The notes: generated from the sequence alone by a model not told the origin. DNA of 64,000 nt from Cruorifilaria tuberocauda (GCA_013365365.1 JABVXU010000059.1:1-64000); one strand, 5' to 3'. Shown: positions 38,891-53,160, numbered from the stretch's first letter. Program-made: numbers and translations.

Positions 38891-39665
38891 TATAGTTTAA
38901 TTCTTAGCATAATCTAAAAGTGAGAAATTTTCAGTCTATTTTCATCATTATTTTGCATAAGAAAAACTCCCATAACATGTTATTTTATTTCATATTTCCG
39001 AAATTGTTGGAAAAAACAGAAAAAAGTGTATATATATAATATATTCAACAGCGTAAACAGAGAAAGAATCACATGTTTAAGATAAATGTAGAAAAATAAG
39101 TGCGCTGATGTATTGTAGTTGCAAGTGTTATATCACCACTAATAGATATATAATAAAATTATGCGTTATATCAGCGGATATCCCAGAATCATATTATATA
39201 AAATGCAAAAAAAAAATAAAAGAAAAAGAATTTTTTGGCAAAACGAAAAAATTGGTGAGTAAACCAGGGAATGGGAAAGTGAAGAAAATTTTACAATCAA
39301 AATGAGAAACTTGGACAAACAGGAAAAAATAGGTGAACGGAAAGACTTGAAGTAAATAAATCGTGCTTTTTATAATAGAGCTTATATACAAAATTCTACA
39401 GAATCAAATAATTCCCACGAAATAATTTCAATCGTTTACATACTTTGATCTTCCCCTGCTAAGAAGTTTATAATTTTTACACATCGGAACTTACTCTTCG
39501 ATATAAAGATCGCCGGAAAAATAATTATTCTAATATCTAAATCTCTGGTCTCAAATTACTGGACTTTTTTTATCACTATTTACAACTATGCATTACAATA
39601 TGATTCTTTCCTGAAAGAAATCATTCTTTTGATCAGCAAATGGCAGAATCAAAATTTAAAAACGA

Positions 39666-39671
39666 TTTATT
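39666..39671 (-). promoter_or_regulatory. Candidate poly(A) signal of PAM
   Basis: AATAAA on the minus strand, about 72 bp beyond the TAA stop at 39743-39745. Confidence 0.5.
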
Positions 39672-39742
39672 CTCTTTTTTTGCATCCCCAGAAAAAGAAC
39701 ATGAAACAACTGAAAGCGATCAAATTTAACTAAAGCTTACAG

Positions 39743-42700
39743 TTAAAACCTATCATTGCTTTTGTGCAGAGAGGAAATAATGTCATCATCTGAATCATCA
39801 TTCGATATCTCTGAATCATCCGTTCGAAGAGGTTTGAAACCCTAAAAAATGAAAATTCTAAGAAAATCCACTTCGACAGTACGATAATAGTTCCTTTTTA
39901 ACAATTGAGTTGAATTTTTATAACAAGTTTCTAATGAATGAATTAATGAAGTCTTTAATATATTATGAAAGGACTTATTTAGATATGACTTGATGCAAAG
40001 ATAAAATCAATGCAAAATTGAGATCATTTCTCATTAGATTCCCCATATCAGTACTCCAATAAGAAGTGATCTTAATTTGCTTAATCATTTATTTTTCAAC
40101 GAATTTAATACTTTCAGAATTAATAAGTTCAGAATAATTTAAAACTATGAATACTTACCGCACGACTCAAAACTGAATGTTGTTTTCCAATTCGTATAAA
40201 ATTCCCTCGTCTATATGCAAAAAAGATCAATACTGACACAGCAATAAATATAATCCAAAGAGTGATGGTATGTGAAAACTGTGAAGCTCGATGCATTGAA
40301 GAACTAATGTCATTCTCTGCAATATAAAGCTGCAAATAAATCTGATTTTGAATGTTTTGTTCTTATTTCTCTTCACAAAGTGTGATCATATTTTCAGAAT
40401 TTCAAAAACTATTACTATCAAAATAAACATAGATATAATCCAGAAAATTCTGAGGAAGTCAAAAATACACGGCCATGAATCTGACAATGGAAACTGAGCA
40501 CTGAGAATTGACCCACAGTTGATTAGACAAAGTCATTTATCACATCACACATATATTATTTTTTCGATAAACAGATATATCATTAGAATCAGGATTCATT
40601 CCCGATTATCTATTAATATATAGCTATTAGTTTGATATCTTCCATTATGAATCACCAGAATATTGTTCATTTTTTTCACTGACCTCTAAGCAAACTATTT
40701 TAGTTTTTTGACAGCTCCACCAACTGCAAATAGTAAATGAAATGTAAGATCAGAAATTAAAAATCTTCAACATTTTAAAGATGAAAAAATTACACTACCA
40801 ACTTGATCCCAATCACGAGTTATCGTAAACTGTAAAACCCGACCACCATCTTGACCCAATTCTCCCACGTAGATATATCGTCCATCTTTAGAAACTCGAA
40901 TTGTGTGTGGTCGAGTGAACGGATGATTTGTTGGTTCAAATGAATATTGTACTCGAGCAGCTTTCACATGTGCACTGAATACACGTATAGGTAGACCGCT
41001 ATGTTGTCTTCCAGGAATAAAGTACAGTGCATTATCTGAAATTGAAGAACCAAATAAATGAGTGCACGAATTTTGAGCAAAAGTCAAAAACTTCAGGTAT
41101 AACATGATAACGACAGTTTTTGTTTGTGCTTCTGTAAGCTACAGAGCGAAAAGCTACTAATATTCTAATCATAATCATGATGTAAAGATTACTCATTACG
41201 TAATCACTAATTTCTGGTTTAGAAAAGACTGAGTTTCACTCGAAAAATTTTCGAGTGGTCATTTTACGAATTCCATTCCAACTGAAGTCGAAAATACTCA
41301 AATTACGCATCAATCTTGTTTAATCAGGAACGATATTTTATGAACTCACTTATGAATTAAATAAGTTCGGTAAAAAACTACTGATGAAACATTTAAGAAC
41401 TTTAAAGACATATAAAAGCAATATCAAAATTTCCATTGAAAATATAACATTGTTCATTTCGAACAGCTTGTTTGTTTTCCGACTTTCTTTTTTTTCTTAC
41501 TTCAAGGAAACATCGTTTCAAATCAAACAATGACCTTCAGTGAACTTAACAATAGGATAAAAATCGTACTGTGATAATCAGCTGAATAAATATTATCAAA
41601 TGCTGTACTGTTCGCTGGATTAACAATCTGATCCACTGCATATCCATCACTTCGAAATATTTGTATTCGAGCATTTTCACGATCAGTAATATATAATAAG
41701 GAACCATCATTATTTGCCACAATATCATGTGGTAGAGAAAAGATACCCAGATGTAAGCTTGCTATGCTACTCACTGAAAATTAATGGCGTCAAAACTCAT
41801 TTTTGTTTTATATCAATTTCCAAGAAGTTAAAAAATTAATTTATTGAAAGAAATGCATGTCGTGACCTCCATTTTCAATTCTGTTATTACCAGTGAATTA
41901 AAATGTCAGACTTTCAAATATTTAAAGAGCAAAGTCTGTGCACGGAATCTACTGGACATACTTGAAAATCTATTTAAAGTTTTTAATCAATCAACAAACA
42001 ACCTACTACTGTTATAATTTGATTGCCCCCACTGGGTTAAGAATTGTCCATTTCGATCAAATTTCATGATTCGATTATTGCAATAGCCGTCAGCGACAAA
42101 GATACTTCCATCCACAGTAACCGCAATACCTGCTGGTTTGCAGAAATGTTTCTGATCGTTGCCAGGAACGAACTGTTCGCCCAGTGCAAAAACTTGCAAT
42201 AATGAGCCTAGAATTTATGAAGCTGTAAGATTTGATAATAATTCAAACAAGGACTCAGATTGGAAAACAAAATTTACGTTAACTTATTCCACCTACCCAG
42301 ACATCTAATATATGCGTCGATTCCTAATTGATGAAGAATTCTGTAGTATGTGATTATTTCTCTCTCAGTAGATACATTATGCAATAATGAAACTAATCGA
42401 ATAGGAACCGATGTAATTAAAAGTAATAATCCATTTATGTTTAATCACTTAATTAACTGACGTTTTGATTCCGAAAAGATGGTTAAAAAGTTACAACTTG
42501 TTTTCCACACCGTCTCGTATTCCCCCTCGCCATGATTCAAAAAAATAGGAACGAACATAACCATGTGAAAGCGACCATTTGATGACTTGATGAGAGCCGA
42601 CGTCAGTTGTGTAATAATCATTTTGTTGATCAATTGCTAAACTATGTGGCATGTAGAATCTGCAAAAAAAGTGAAAATCAGAATTTTTTATGACGTGACT

Positions 42701-45700
42701 TTATCACACTTCATAAGGAAACAGTAAAAAACAATGCAATAGTTTTTAAAAGCATAAGATCTTTTCTCCAACAATTTTTATGTTTTTTAATGTTGTTGGA
42801 TTGTGACATGAAGCGTGCGAGTTTTTTCGTTTTTTGTCTCCTTTATCTACTTTCTTTTTTCTTATATGATAAATGATCCTAATAAAACAAAGGAAATTTG
42901 AGCGTACTTCCCAAATGTCCTTACATCATACGGTATTTAGTCGTTTATTTATATTAGAGTTCTTTTTCAAAAGTATAAAAAAGTTTGCAGTTATTCTTAT
43001 TTGTCCAGTAGTATTCATTGACAGCCAAATAAAATGCTCATATACTTTTTTTGATAGTCATAACAAATGCGAAACAAAAAGCAATGTACTGATTCAAATT
43101 TGCAAATATATAAGTGGAAATCATGGATTACTTTTCACGGCCGTATTTGTTACGTAATGATAGCCTACTATTTGGTCCAGTTGAATACGTAACTAAAATC
43201 ACATCTTCCGCAATGGGTCTTTTATTTTGCAAATTGTTTTCCACATCAAATGACCTAAAAAGGAAAAAAAGGAAGTTTGGATGGAAGATAATTAGGGAAA
43301 ATTATCCTCTCATGTCGAAGATGAAAAACTAATAGAAAGGAAGTCAGAGAGAAGTCACTATACTTAGAATCCCAAACGCGACTACCACGATGCAGTATAA
43401 TTAAATTTCCAAATGAATCAAAACTAAGTGCAGCAACTTGTCCAAGCTTAACATCACCAACAGACGTTGTTATCATCCTTTCAACGATACCTGAAGTACG
43501 AAACAGAATTATTCTCAAATTGAAATTTATTTGGGATTGTAAACTGAATTTGATACAATTTTTTATTTTAAATTCCGGAAACTGCCTGAAAATAACTAGT
43601 CATAATCAAACAACTCCGAATGATGAAGGGATCAACCGATCCATTATGTACTATGAACTATAAAATTATGTATCTTTGAAGATTGAAAAATAGAGATAAG
43701 TGGACATTTCAAAAATGAAGAAAAAGTAAAAGGTTTAAATAATCAGTCATTTAAAACAAACTCTTACTTTTATCTCCGTTCCTTTTCAATTTCAACATTA
43801 CCCACCAATATTACCAATATTATATTTCTATTTTACATTTTCTTCGTCTTGTTATCTCTTTTATTAAATATTATTTTCTGTAAAAAATAAAACTTGAAAA
43901 AAGCGCTACAGCAAAGTTTACCAAACGATTTGCTCTGATGTGCTTCATGCTCCCAATCTAGATGGCGTTCAAAAGGGACTGTGCCTTCAACTGGATATTC
44001 TTCACTCACAAGCTGATGTTTGTCCTGTGCAACACAAACTGCTCCATCAGGAAATGGATCTGGTGATGTAGCGTCCCAGTAAAACATCATATAAAAATTA
44101 CACATTTCATCCGTACCCATTCTCCTGGGAAACGAAGCAAATAATTATTCAAGTGCTTTGCGTAGTATCCTTTAAACTGTACAAAACTTTTTAAATCTAA
44201 TCATCTGTTGATCAAACATGTAATTAATTCAGAACGGTAACTTAAACATATCATGATAATATCTATTTTGGTATTGTACTGAGCCTCTCATTATTTTCAC
44301 TGCGGCTTACTGAGCCTAAGATTAACAAATCTATGAACATTAATGTGTTTTATAACATTAATATGAGTATTAATGTGTTTTTTATCTAACAGAAAAAAAA
44401 ATCAATATATCAGTAGATTTTCATAATTTATTTAAATAAGCAACATTAATTCTACCCCATTCTTACAACAGATTTCTTCATCGATGAGTCGTAAACGCAA
44501 ATAGCAGCCATTAAATCATCGTTTGAAATAGTCAGGTTTGCTTCAATCGGTTGAAATAACTGAGGCCATTGCGGGTTCCGTTTACCAATCATTATCCACT
44601 TATCAGAATGTTTATAAAATGCTGAAACAACTCGTCCCATGCCGTGAGTATGTGTACGGAATGCAAATGGATGAATCGGTGTATCACTGCTGGAAACTAT
44701 TATTTCATCTATTATTTATTCAATTCAATGAGTTAAATAAATAAGACTGAAGCTTACTACAATAAAGACGGAAGATACATGAAATTAAATTTGAAAATAT
44801 AATTTCAGAAGCTGAGCAACCGCCTACCTATATAAACAGCTTACATTCACTTGAAAATGAGAAAATCCAGGTTGAATTGAAGTTCCAGACATGAATATCA
44901 ATACAGCAGCTAAATTGGGAGGCCTTTCATCAATCATATGCAAAATAATACCAGAATAGTCTGAAACTTTTCCCACGAAAGGATGTGCATAATGCACCTG
45001 AAATTTTTTCAAATTCCACACCGTCTAAATAAATTCTAAACAATATATTGTTTCATATATGCTGCAATATATTCTTTCATCTAACATTCGTAAGTTTTTT
45101 AGCGTAGGCGTCAATGATTAAGAAAGTTGAAGTAAGCTAAACCAATGAAATGGAAGTGAATAATAAACTAGGAAACATAAATACGATAAAGAAAGATGAA
45201 GTTGTAGAAAATATTTCAAAAATTGAAAGGAATAAAAAATACAATAATTGCTAAAGCAGACAAATTCACCGAATATAACAGTAATTCGAAGTTCTAGTGA
45301 TGGATTCACTGAACTAACAAAAAAACCGAAGCAGTTAATAATAACTTGCCTGCATTACCAAATACTTTATAGGATCAAAATCATGTCCAACGCTGAAGGC
45401 AACATTTTGCGGTAAACGAAAATCGGGTGCTGAAAAAAGTACAAAGCGATCTAATACTAATATAAAGTTAGTATCTTACTGATGTTATTTCCATTATTCG
45501 ATCTATTAACTATGAATTTAAAGCTGCATTGAATAGTTTTAGTTTAATTAAGGTCTTGCTTATAAGTAAAGACTTATCCTCTGTGATCAGGCTCTCATAA
45601 TATTTTCAATTTAAATATTTTTAATAAGAAGAATTTACATTGACAAATTTACATCATGGTTTCAGTTTTGCAATTGTTAAATCATAACTTTAATCTATTC

Positions 45701-46735
45701 ATGTTGAATTATTTTTATATATTCTATAGTAATTTCTCCGTCAACGACAAAATTTACCGTTTCTTGCCCATGAATATAAAATATGTGAATTAAAGCCACC
45801 GCATACATCAAATCCTTTCCAAAATGGTTTTGGCCAAGCTGGATAAGTGCAACCATATAACAAAATATGATGAATACGGTCAGCATCTGCGAACGGTTCA
45901 AAACGAACTGAAATTAGATATGAAATTAAGAAGTATAAAAGTTTCTAAGAAGTCAGAATAATTTTCAGTACACTGGTAAATTTTGTCAGAAGTTGTTACT
46001 TGAAAATAGAACGTATTGAAGGTTAAATCTACAAAATGATGCAATATGATTCATATATTACTCACTCAGAAACACTGAAAATTCTTAGAAAAACAAACCA
46101 ATATATCCGGGCTCTATAGACATGGACACCGCAATGTAATCATCAACCTGAAAGGTTAAAAAATAATTTGAAGCTCATCAGCTATCTATTCAATATTATT
46201 TTGTAAAGTGACATATTTGTAACTTTGAAATAGAACAAGTTTAAGTAGTAAACTCATGACGGCTCTTAGATTGTTTCAGTTAACATATTTGCTTTGCCGA
46301 TTTATTCAACTAAAATTATCGAAAAAGCTTCTGATTTGCCAAGCCTTTAGAATATTTATATTATCGTTCTTCGATACTATTTAATATTGCCATTACTATT
46401 ACTATTCAAGTACTTTCAACTTAAAATATGATAAGCTTTTGTAATTAAAAATTTTTGGAAATACAAGGGAACATAAAATTAAACGGGTGAAAGTTTTGAT
46501 AGAAACTATATTACAATCACTAAGTGCATATATATATTTCATCTTTATTTTCTTGATCCTTTGCATATAAAGATAAAAAAACACTTACAATCACTGGTCT
46601 GTAGCCATTGACCTGGATTGTTACCTGCTTCATTTGTTGGGGGTGACGGGGTACAGATACACCATTAATAGTGACAAATAATAATGACACCGATAATAGT
46701 AGCAATACTACATTTATCCACCTCACCTCAGTCAT
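39743..46735 (-). CDS. pamn-1: Bifunctional peptidylglycine alpha-amidating monooxygenase, 14 exons
   Basis: Secretory-pathway enzyme making C-terminally amidated neuropeptides in two steps: copper/ascorbate PHM hydroxylates the terminal Gly, then zinc-dependent PAL releases glyoxylate. Exons: 46735-46589, 46147-46099, 45907-45758, 45429-45350, 44997-44828, 44689-44456, 44124-43922, 43490-43364, 42659-42562, 42207-42007, 41773-41570, 41035-40799 (or -40803), 40329 (or 40316)-40159 and 39841-39743; about 720 residues. A signal peptide (WINVVLLLLSVSLLFVTI) leads. PHM copper ligands are all visible: RIHHILLYG, MQVHYAHPF, RTHTHG and DEMCN. PAL has HRGSRVWD, three zinc histidines (FYMPHSL, FSLPHDI, FTRPHTI) and DGYCNNRI. 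One membrane span (TITLWIIFIAVSVLIFFAY) and an acidic cytosolic tail end the protein. The PHM-PAL linker is short. The intron after exon 4 is GC-AG. Exon 6, 9, 10 and 11 donors were chosen by phase and similarity. Confidence 0.94.
44337..44388. repeat. Short imperfect tandem duplication in a PAM intron
   Basis: The phrase attaatgtgtttt occurs twice about 30 bp apart, with an attaatatgag variant between them. It lies between PAM exons 6 and 7 and is not coding. Confidence 0.6.
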
Positions 46736-49700
46736 CTGAAATAAATTTAGATCAGATGTAGTAAATTCTTATTAAAAACAATGGAATACTTTCATCATAA
46801 AATGTAGATGATTCATCAGTAATCCAACAGGTTTATCATGAAAGTCCTTATCATTACTAGTAAGGAAAAAAGTAAATGAACAAGAAGAAAAACATCAGTT
46901 AAGAAAAATGCGAGCCTAGTCTATTTCAGATTTTCTAAAGAGAACATCTCGCATAACACAAAATGATAAACTCCTATTCTATCCCAACACTATGCTTTTT
47001 TTACTATGCTTGCTTTCTCGAGATTGTTACAGTTTCTAAATCTGTGATAAATATTCCATCACAGAAGTAAGTTCTAGAAATTCTATTTCCATATGAGATT
47101 ATAGCGACATCGATTATGTACAAAATTCAAAACAAAAAAAATAAATTTATAAGCAGAGTGAATGAAAATGGAATGCACTTCCCTCAAGAACGAATAAAAT
47201 CAATGATAAACAAGTAAATGGCCAAAATAAAAGGAAGAAAAAAGTAAGCGCAATCCATCGATAATAATATTAAAGTTCTAAAGTAACAGAAGAAAAAACA
47301 CTCCGGTAGTTTCCTATAATATGTCAAGATGTTCTAAGGTCAACTTTTATATCTCAAGATGAAATATCAAAGGAGCTTAGCATGAAAATTAAAAAAAGTC
47401 ATGTAAAAAATTAATATCAAAATGTTAGAAATAATTGAAATTCAGGTCTGTATGACAAACAAAGATACTAGACATTTATCGACTTTTGATGATATCATTC
47501 TTTGCTTCATACATTTACATCGATTGCCTTTTAAACTATTTTTTATGGTAGTAAAAATCCGGCGGAATTTGAAATGTTTAGAAAATAAAAATAATAAAAT
47601 ATAATGAATAGAATAAAGATTGACGAAAAGAAATAATTAATACTTAAGAACACAAACTTAGAAATATGAAATATCACTAGTGAATTAAATTTAATAAACC
47701 GCAAACTTGGATAAATCCCGTCTCGATTAGTCTAATTTATTTTCTTGATATTCGGTGGAAGTTTTCGTGCTACGAACCGTTAATCGATGAAGCAAATAAA
47801 TACTTGAGCATTTTATTTCTTCTTTCTGCTGAAGAAAAATAATTAATGTTGAATGTCCTAGAAAAAAAAACTTGTTTTGCGATGGCATCTGGAAAACTTG
47901 TTTCGCCCAAAGAAGTAAAATAGTTTTGAAAACAACAGTTTTGTCTATAAGAAACTAATTTCAACTCAAGATAAGAGGAGAGATTCTTGATGGTAATTGC
48001 AGTTATCTACTGGACCATTCATTAAATCGATCTTTATCAACATCAATTTACTTTAAGTCGATCCATCACCTGTTCAATTTAGGCTATTCTTATATCACAG
48101 TAAGATTTATAACGCAAATTATGATTACCTCGTAATAGCGATTAATGAAGGTAACAAATATATCAAAACTCATCTTCAAGCCATGAGTAATAATAAATTT
48201 AAAAAGAAATCGAATTTCATTGGACGATCAAAAAACGAGAGAACAATATTTTATATCACTTCAATTAATTTTAGCGCAAAAATAATCATTATCATTAGCA
48301 TACGTCATTCATTGTAATAACTCCAAAGAAATTCAACAAGGAAGAATTTAAGGAATGAATAGTCTTTATAAAAAATTGAATTAAAATTAGCAATAAAATT
48401 GAAAAACATATATTAGAACCCATTATTGATTTTTCGTCTAATGAAAAGGCATTAATCAAAAAGAGTTTATAGCCCATTTGAGGCACAGTTTAACTGGAGA
48501 CCAATAATCAATCAAGTATTAATGACACAGCTAAATAAATAGCCTTCGGCAATTAATGGCTACTGTTGCATGCAAGGAGCAACAAGCTTAAAAATTACTC
48601 GTTGAAATCGACTAATTAGAGGAAAACAGATGAAAAAATAATGAATGAGAGAGTAATCAATATGACCTCTCTTACTTCGCCACTAATTTCAATGCAATCA
48701 TAGAGATAACACTTAATAAAAGAAAGAAGTTGAAATGCAAATAACTGCAAAAAATAATAGCGAAATAGAAATTTTTAATAGCTCAACTTAACAGTCAATA
48801 AATCATCCCATCAATTTCTTCCAGCAAGAATTTTAAATAAATAACGATGAATATCTCAATGATAACAATTCCACTTTTCATTCTTTCTAGGCGATAATAC
48901 AACACTTGAAAATTTTAATGACAAAATGAGGATGTGAGATTGTGATACTGAACAAGCAGAGGACATCCATATCGAGCAACAAAAGAAATCGAGACCTATG
49001 TCTGCTTATTTTTCTTGGCTCATTTCTTATGGACTTCTAAAAGATTACCGTGTTTTCGAAAAAGAGCCAAAGAAACGAAATACTGAATGACAGCAAAGAA
49101 AATCATGGATGAATTAAAACAGGTAGACTGGAGAAACACGGTGACCCGTTTGGAAACTCCTAAATTCATTAGAATGGCATAATTTCTTTGTCACCGCTAC
49201 AATACTTCTTATCGCCGAAATTTATCGGACTACCTTTTCAACTTCAGCATGAATTATATCCGATAAAGACAGGAAATTTTGAACGATGAATTCAACGAAT
49301 TGTTCGAATATTTTTTATTCATAATGGTAAGAAGACTTATGCAAACTGAATCTTCCAATTCATTTCAGCAATCATTTCGATCCCGATAAACTTTTTCCGG
49401 ACATTGCCAAATTTATTATTGTTATAAGTTTCTTTATCTAGACATTAAATTTTATTATTTTCCGTATATCTTTATATCTAGTCATTTACCTAATGAAGTA
49501 ATATTATAGTTACGAAAATTAAACATAAAATTAAGCAAAAAATTAAAATTATAAAATGATAAAATTAAACAACAAAGAATGCCTGTTTCAACTAAAAGGT
49601 TCTGCAAAAAATCTTTTGTTAATCATCTTTTAAAATCACAATATTTTGTCAATAATCGATTGTAATTAACCAACTGCATGCAACATTTTATACCGTAATT

Positions 49701-50528
49701 TTATTCAATTAAATTTGTGAATGGTGGAAATTATTATTATTATGCCTACAATAAGATGAAACTTCCACACATCCCGCATAACCTAACAATTGTATTATTG
49801 TTTTATTTTAGTTTAAAAACTACTAAGTTCCATACTTGGAACTGTAAAACATTCATAAACATTTCCTATCAGACATGCATTTGTTGTACTGTAATAAGTA
49901 TCTCGGATACCAAGATGCATCAAATATACATTTTTTGTTAAAAAAAGCATGCAATTCAGAAATTATATGTAGCACAGAAACGATTAATTACAGCATGTAC
50001 ATGTAGAAAAAGATGTAAATTTGAAAAATGAAAATAAAAAGCACCGTAAACGAGAAAGAAGTACAGGAGATTCGAGAGAGCCGGATAATCTCACAGCTTT
50101 AAGACCGCAAAAATGTGAAAATGAGTCATTCATTGTATCTATGCTGAATTTTACAAATTTGTGAAGTAGTAAAGATTATGATTGATAAAGGGAACAGCGA
50201 CTTTCACATTTTCAGTTCTCCATGTTCCTTTTTTTCCTTTCTCCACTCGCACTTGTATGTGCAATGAAACAAACAGCATTATAAAAGCAAAATTCTTGGC
50301 AGAATTTCAGACCCTTGTAAGTCTGCCATTAGCAAGTAGCGACATGAAGAATGACAACAGATCACATTTTTAATCGTGCTGAACATTACTTAGGGCTTAT
50401 TAAGACCCATAAAAACCTATCACATAACTTTAATTAGCTACGAACTCAGCGAAAAAATCAATATTTGGAAGGAGAGCTTACATATAATAACTTTTATGAA
50501 CTTACTTGATAAAATGCTGAAATAATAT
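46736..50528. other. Gene-free interval upstream of PAM
   Basis: AT-rich; no exon chain, tRNA or repeat family was recognised on either strand. It must contain the PAM promoter at its left end (minus-strand gene) and the CRIPT 3' end at its right. Small open frames here, such as 49717-49941, have no family signature. Confidence 0.5.
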
Positions 50529-51281
50529 TTACACAGAGGACATTTTCAGTTTCTTCGTATCGGCCATTTTTCTACCGCACATTGCACAAATGGCTTTTTG
50601 ATATGCGCATTGTTGGCAGTAGTGTGAACCAACTTGATGAACAACAGTCTTGCAGATTCGACATTTTCTGAATTCTTGATTGTATGGCTGGAACCTATAA
50701 TTCAAATAAAGGAAATTTTTAACTGACGCCGCTCCCAATTTTTTGTTGAGTACGATAATCTGTGCTTCTACCATTCTAAATAAAAAATTTTGACACTGAA
50801 CTTGATGAAGATCTCTAAAGAATCGAAAATAATAGCATTTAGAGAAACTGTTTTTCATTCACCGCTAACGTATCTCAAATAATGAAACAAATGATCTCAT
50901 ACAAAATATACCTATCTTTCTTAGTTGAAAGGAGCTTATTTCCATCACCACCTTTTTTAATCGGCCCCGCACATTCATTGCGTGATTTCGTTCGGTACGG
51001 ATCAATAGTTGCTATCTTGCCAAGTTTTTTTACACCTCAAAAATGGAAAGTTAAAATATAAAACTTAAAATAGAAATAGAATGAAAATTTGAGCACAGGA
51101 GAAATCTTTTAATTCATGAAACAGTAAAGAAGAAAAGGAGCGAAACCTGCTTTAAAGGAAGAAAAAACTCTTGGGGAAAAAATATCCTGGAAGTAAAATA
51201 CTAACTTTGAAAAAATAATTCAAAATTACAAATCAAAAACTTTTTTTCGAAACTGAGGAACTTACATGAGTCGCACACCAT
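50529..51281 (-). CDS. cript-1: CRIPT, cysteine-rich PDZ-binding protein, 3 exons
   Basis: Small zinc-ribbon-like protein, known to bind the third PDZ domain of PSD-95-type scaffolds and tubulin. Exons are 51281-51266 (only 16 nt: M-V-C-D-S plus one base), 51035-50912 and 50694-50529, phase-consistent, 101 residues, the family's usual length. Paired cysteines are all present: CDSC at the N-terminus, then CRIC, HYCQQC and CAMCG. The block CRICKTVVHQVGSHYCQQCA is nearly identical to the family consensus. The C-terminus KMSSV keeps the class I PDZ-ligand form (S/T-x-V). It is divergent from TLF, with 1.9 kb between the two start codons. The start is unambiguous because the conserved CxxC is split across the first intron. 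Confidence 0.96.
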
Positions 51282-53160
51282 TTTCGATCCTGAATCTCCA
51301 GAAATTTTTTATCTGCTTGTTCCTTAAAAGTCAATTTTAAGTAAACACCAGAAATGCATCGCGTTGTTTTGCAAAATTAAAGGCTAAACGATGCGAAGTG
51401 GTTAATAAGAAGGTAAAAAGACTTCTTGAAAACTATTACTATTACTTATAGTAGACAGCAGTGACAAGGCATAATTTACCCAAAGTTACTCGAAACAATA
51501 AAATATAGTTGAATTATATTTAAGTAAATCCATTGTAAAATACATCTAGAAATTTCAAATAATTGGAAAGAATGAAATACTGAAAAAAGTTTGAAAGAAC
51601 TGCAATCTGTCGAAATCTGTTGAACTAGAGAAGAGATCGAAATGATAAGGTACGAAAGTTACAGTTTCAAACTTTTCTACTGTTTAATTTATAACTAACG
51701 AACCTGTGGCAAAGTACATTTCAGGTAAAGTGAAAAATTTAGTACGGAAAACTTTTCCCTTCCAAGTGCACTTGTCTCTCTAAGAATTCGTTTGAGATGT
51801 AGTGAACATGAAACCTTCACTGAATTGCCATAAAAGACTTGTTATTTTCATTCGTGTGTTGTTTGCTACACTGACTGGTCGCAATGAAAATTTCGATAAT
51901 CTTGTAGGTTTATTTTGTTTCTTACGTAGTGGTGTGTGTGTGCTCCCTGGTTGGACTGTTAGGGTAGTTTTTTTTGGGTATCTCCTACACTATAAAGTTT
52001 ATACAGAGTGGTAGAGAACCAGACTTGGTTTCATCCAATCCAAGTTAATCTTACATAATCGGTGTACAATGTATGGAATTACTCCGTCGTGCATCATAAA
52101 AGACCGAAGTTGGGACCTGTAGTCCGGTACAATTATCGATTGATCGGAAAGAGCAGAGGAACGTAAATAATGTCAGTGCAGCTATTACCTCGATTAATCT
52201 TAAATTTGAATAGGATGGTACTAGAAGTAATGAGTATCAATGGAAGGTTGCACGGATTGAAATACTGGAAAGTTAATGGGGTATCACTATAAGATTTAGG
52301 TTGTTGGAATTTTGATATCAACAACTGTAGATCGCTGTGATTATTAACTGTGACAGAATGGAAGAATGGATGAGATAGATGGAATATTTTAATCCATTTT
52401 CTTTCACTTTTCACCCTTTCAACATATAAATCAGAATGGGCTTTGACATTCAATTCAAATGATGCAGTCCCGAAAGGAAGACTTTTCTTTCATTCTGTGG
52501 TTACTGTAGCATACGGATCTGTATACAGGTATGCGGTGAGTGGAAATTATGGCTTTGACGGATGGGTGTGTGCGATGCGAGAATGTTCATCAACATTTGT
52601 CAAGTGCAGATATCGTAGTAGTCTTAGTGTCCTTGACGCATGCGAGGTGATATGGGAATCTCTTGAAGAGTCCTCTTGCTCTGTGCATAACTAATAATGA
52701 TCATTTCGCTATTTGCAAAATGCTAATTACTACTGAGATATTCCCAGATGGAAATGGAAGTTGTGTATTTGTAGATGGCATGATAAAGTAGTTGTCTTGG
52801 AACATCTTCCAAATCTTCCTCTGTTAAAAGCTGTACTACCATCATAGCAGGTGGTTCTAGTTAAAAGTTGACAAAGAGTTGTTCTAGATTTGAATTAGAT
52901 ACTTGCAGCAGTTGCAACGTGCATTATACATTGTAGCAGTAATATATTTATTTTTTTTCCTCACGCATTTAGATTGATGCGATGTCTATAGTAGCAACCT
53001 GTTGATTTTTTGGCGTTACTTCCAGAAAGTGCTAATTTTCTGACTCCAGATATTTACATCACAAATTAATTATAGGTAATGAGCTTTTCTCAGTGCTTGT
53101 TCAGTGTTTATTTATTTGCAATTCAAAGAATGCGATTTTGATGATCGCAAAGAAGAAAAA
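51282..53160. other. Divergent CRIPT-TLF promoter interval
   Basis: It separates the CRIPT start (minus) from the TLF start (plus) and should hold both promoters. It looks more GC-rich than other intergenic DNA, especially 51900-52700. Two plus-strand open frames (51802-52014 and 52443-52694) resemble no family; the ACAG/GTATGC at about 52529 could be the donor of an untranslated TLF exon. No TATA element was identified. Confidence 0.45.

Larger units (their letters stand above)
36909..39742. other. chd-7 upstream / PAM downstream interval
   Basis: The chd-7 ATG (36908) is preceded by a T9 tract and TTTTGCAG at about 36924-36931, so the mRNA is either trans-spliced there or has an untranslated first exon further upstream. 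The interval carries a GAT microsatellite, a CT tract (about 37660-37700), the ACGT cluster described separately and the PAM poly(A) signal. No gene was recognised. Confidence 0.5.

Noticed and set aside
52443..52694. 83-codon open frame upstream of TLF
   Set aside because: No similarity to TLF N-termini or any family; may include an untranslated exon, but coding is not supported.
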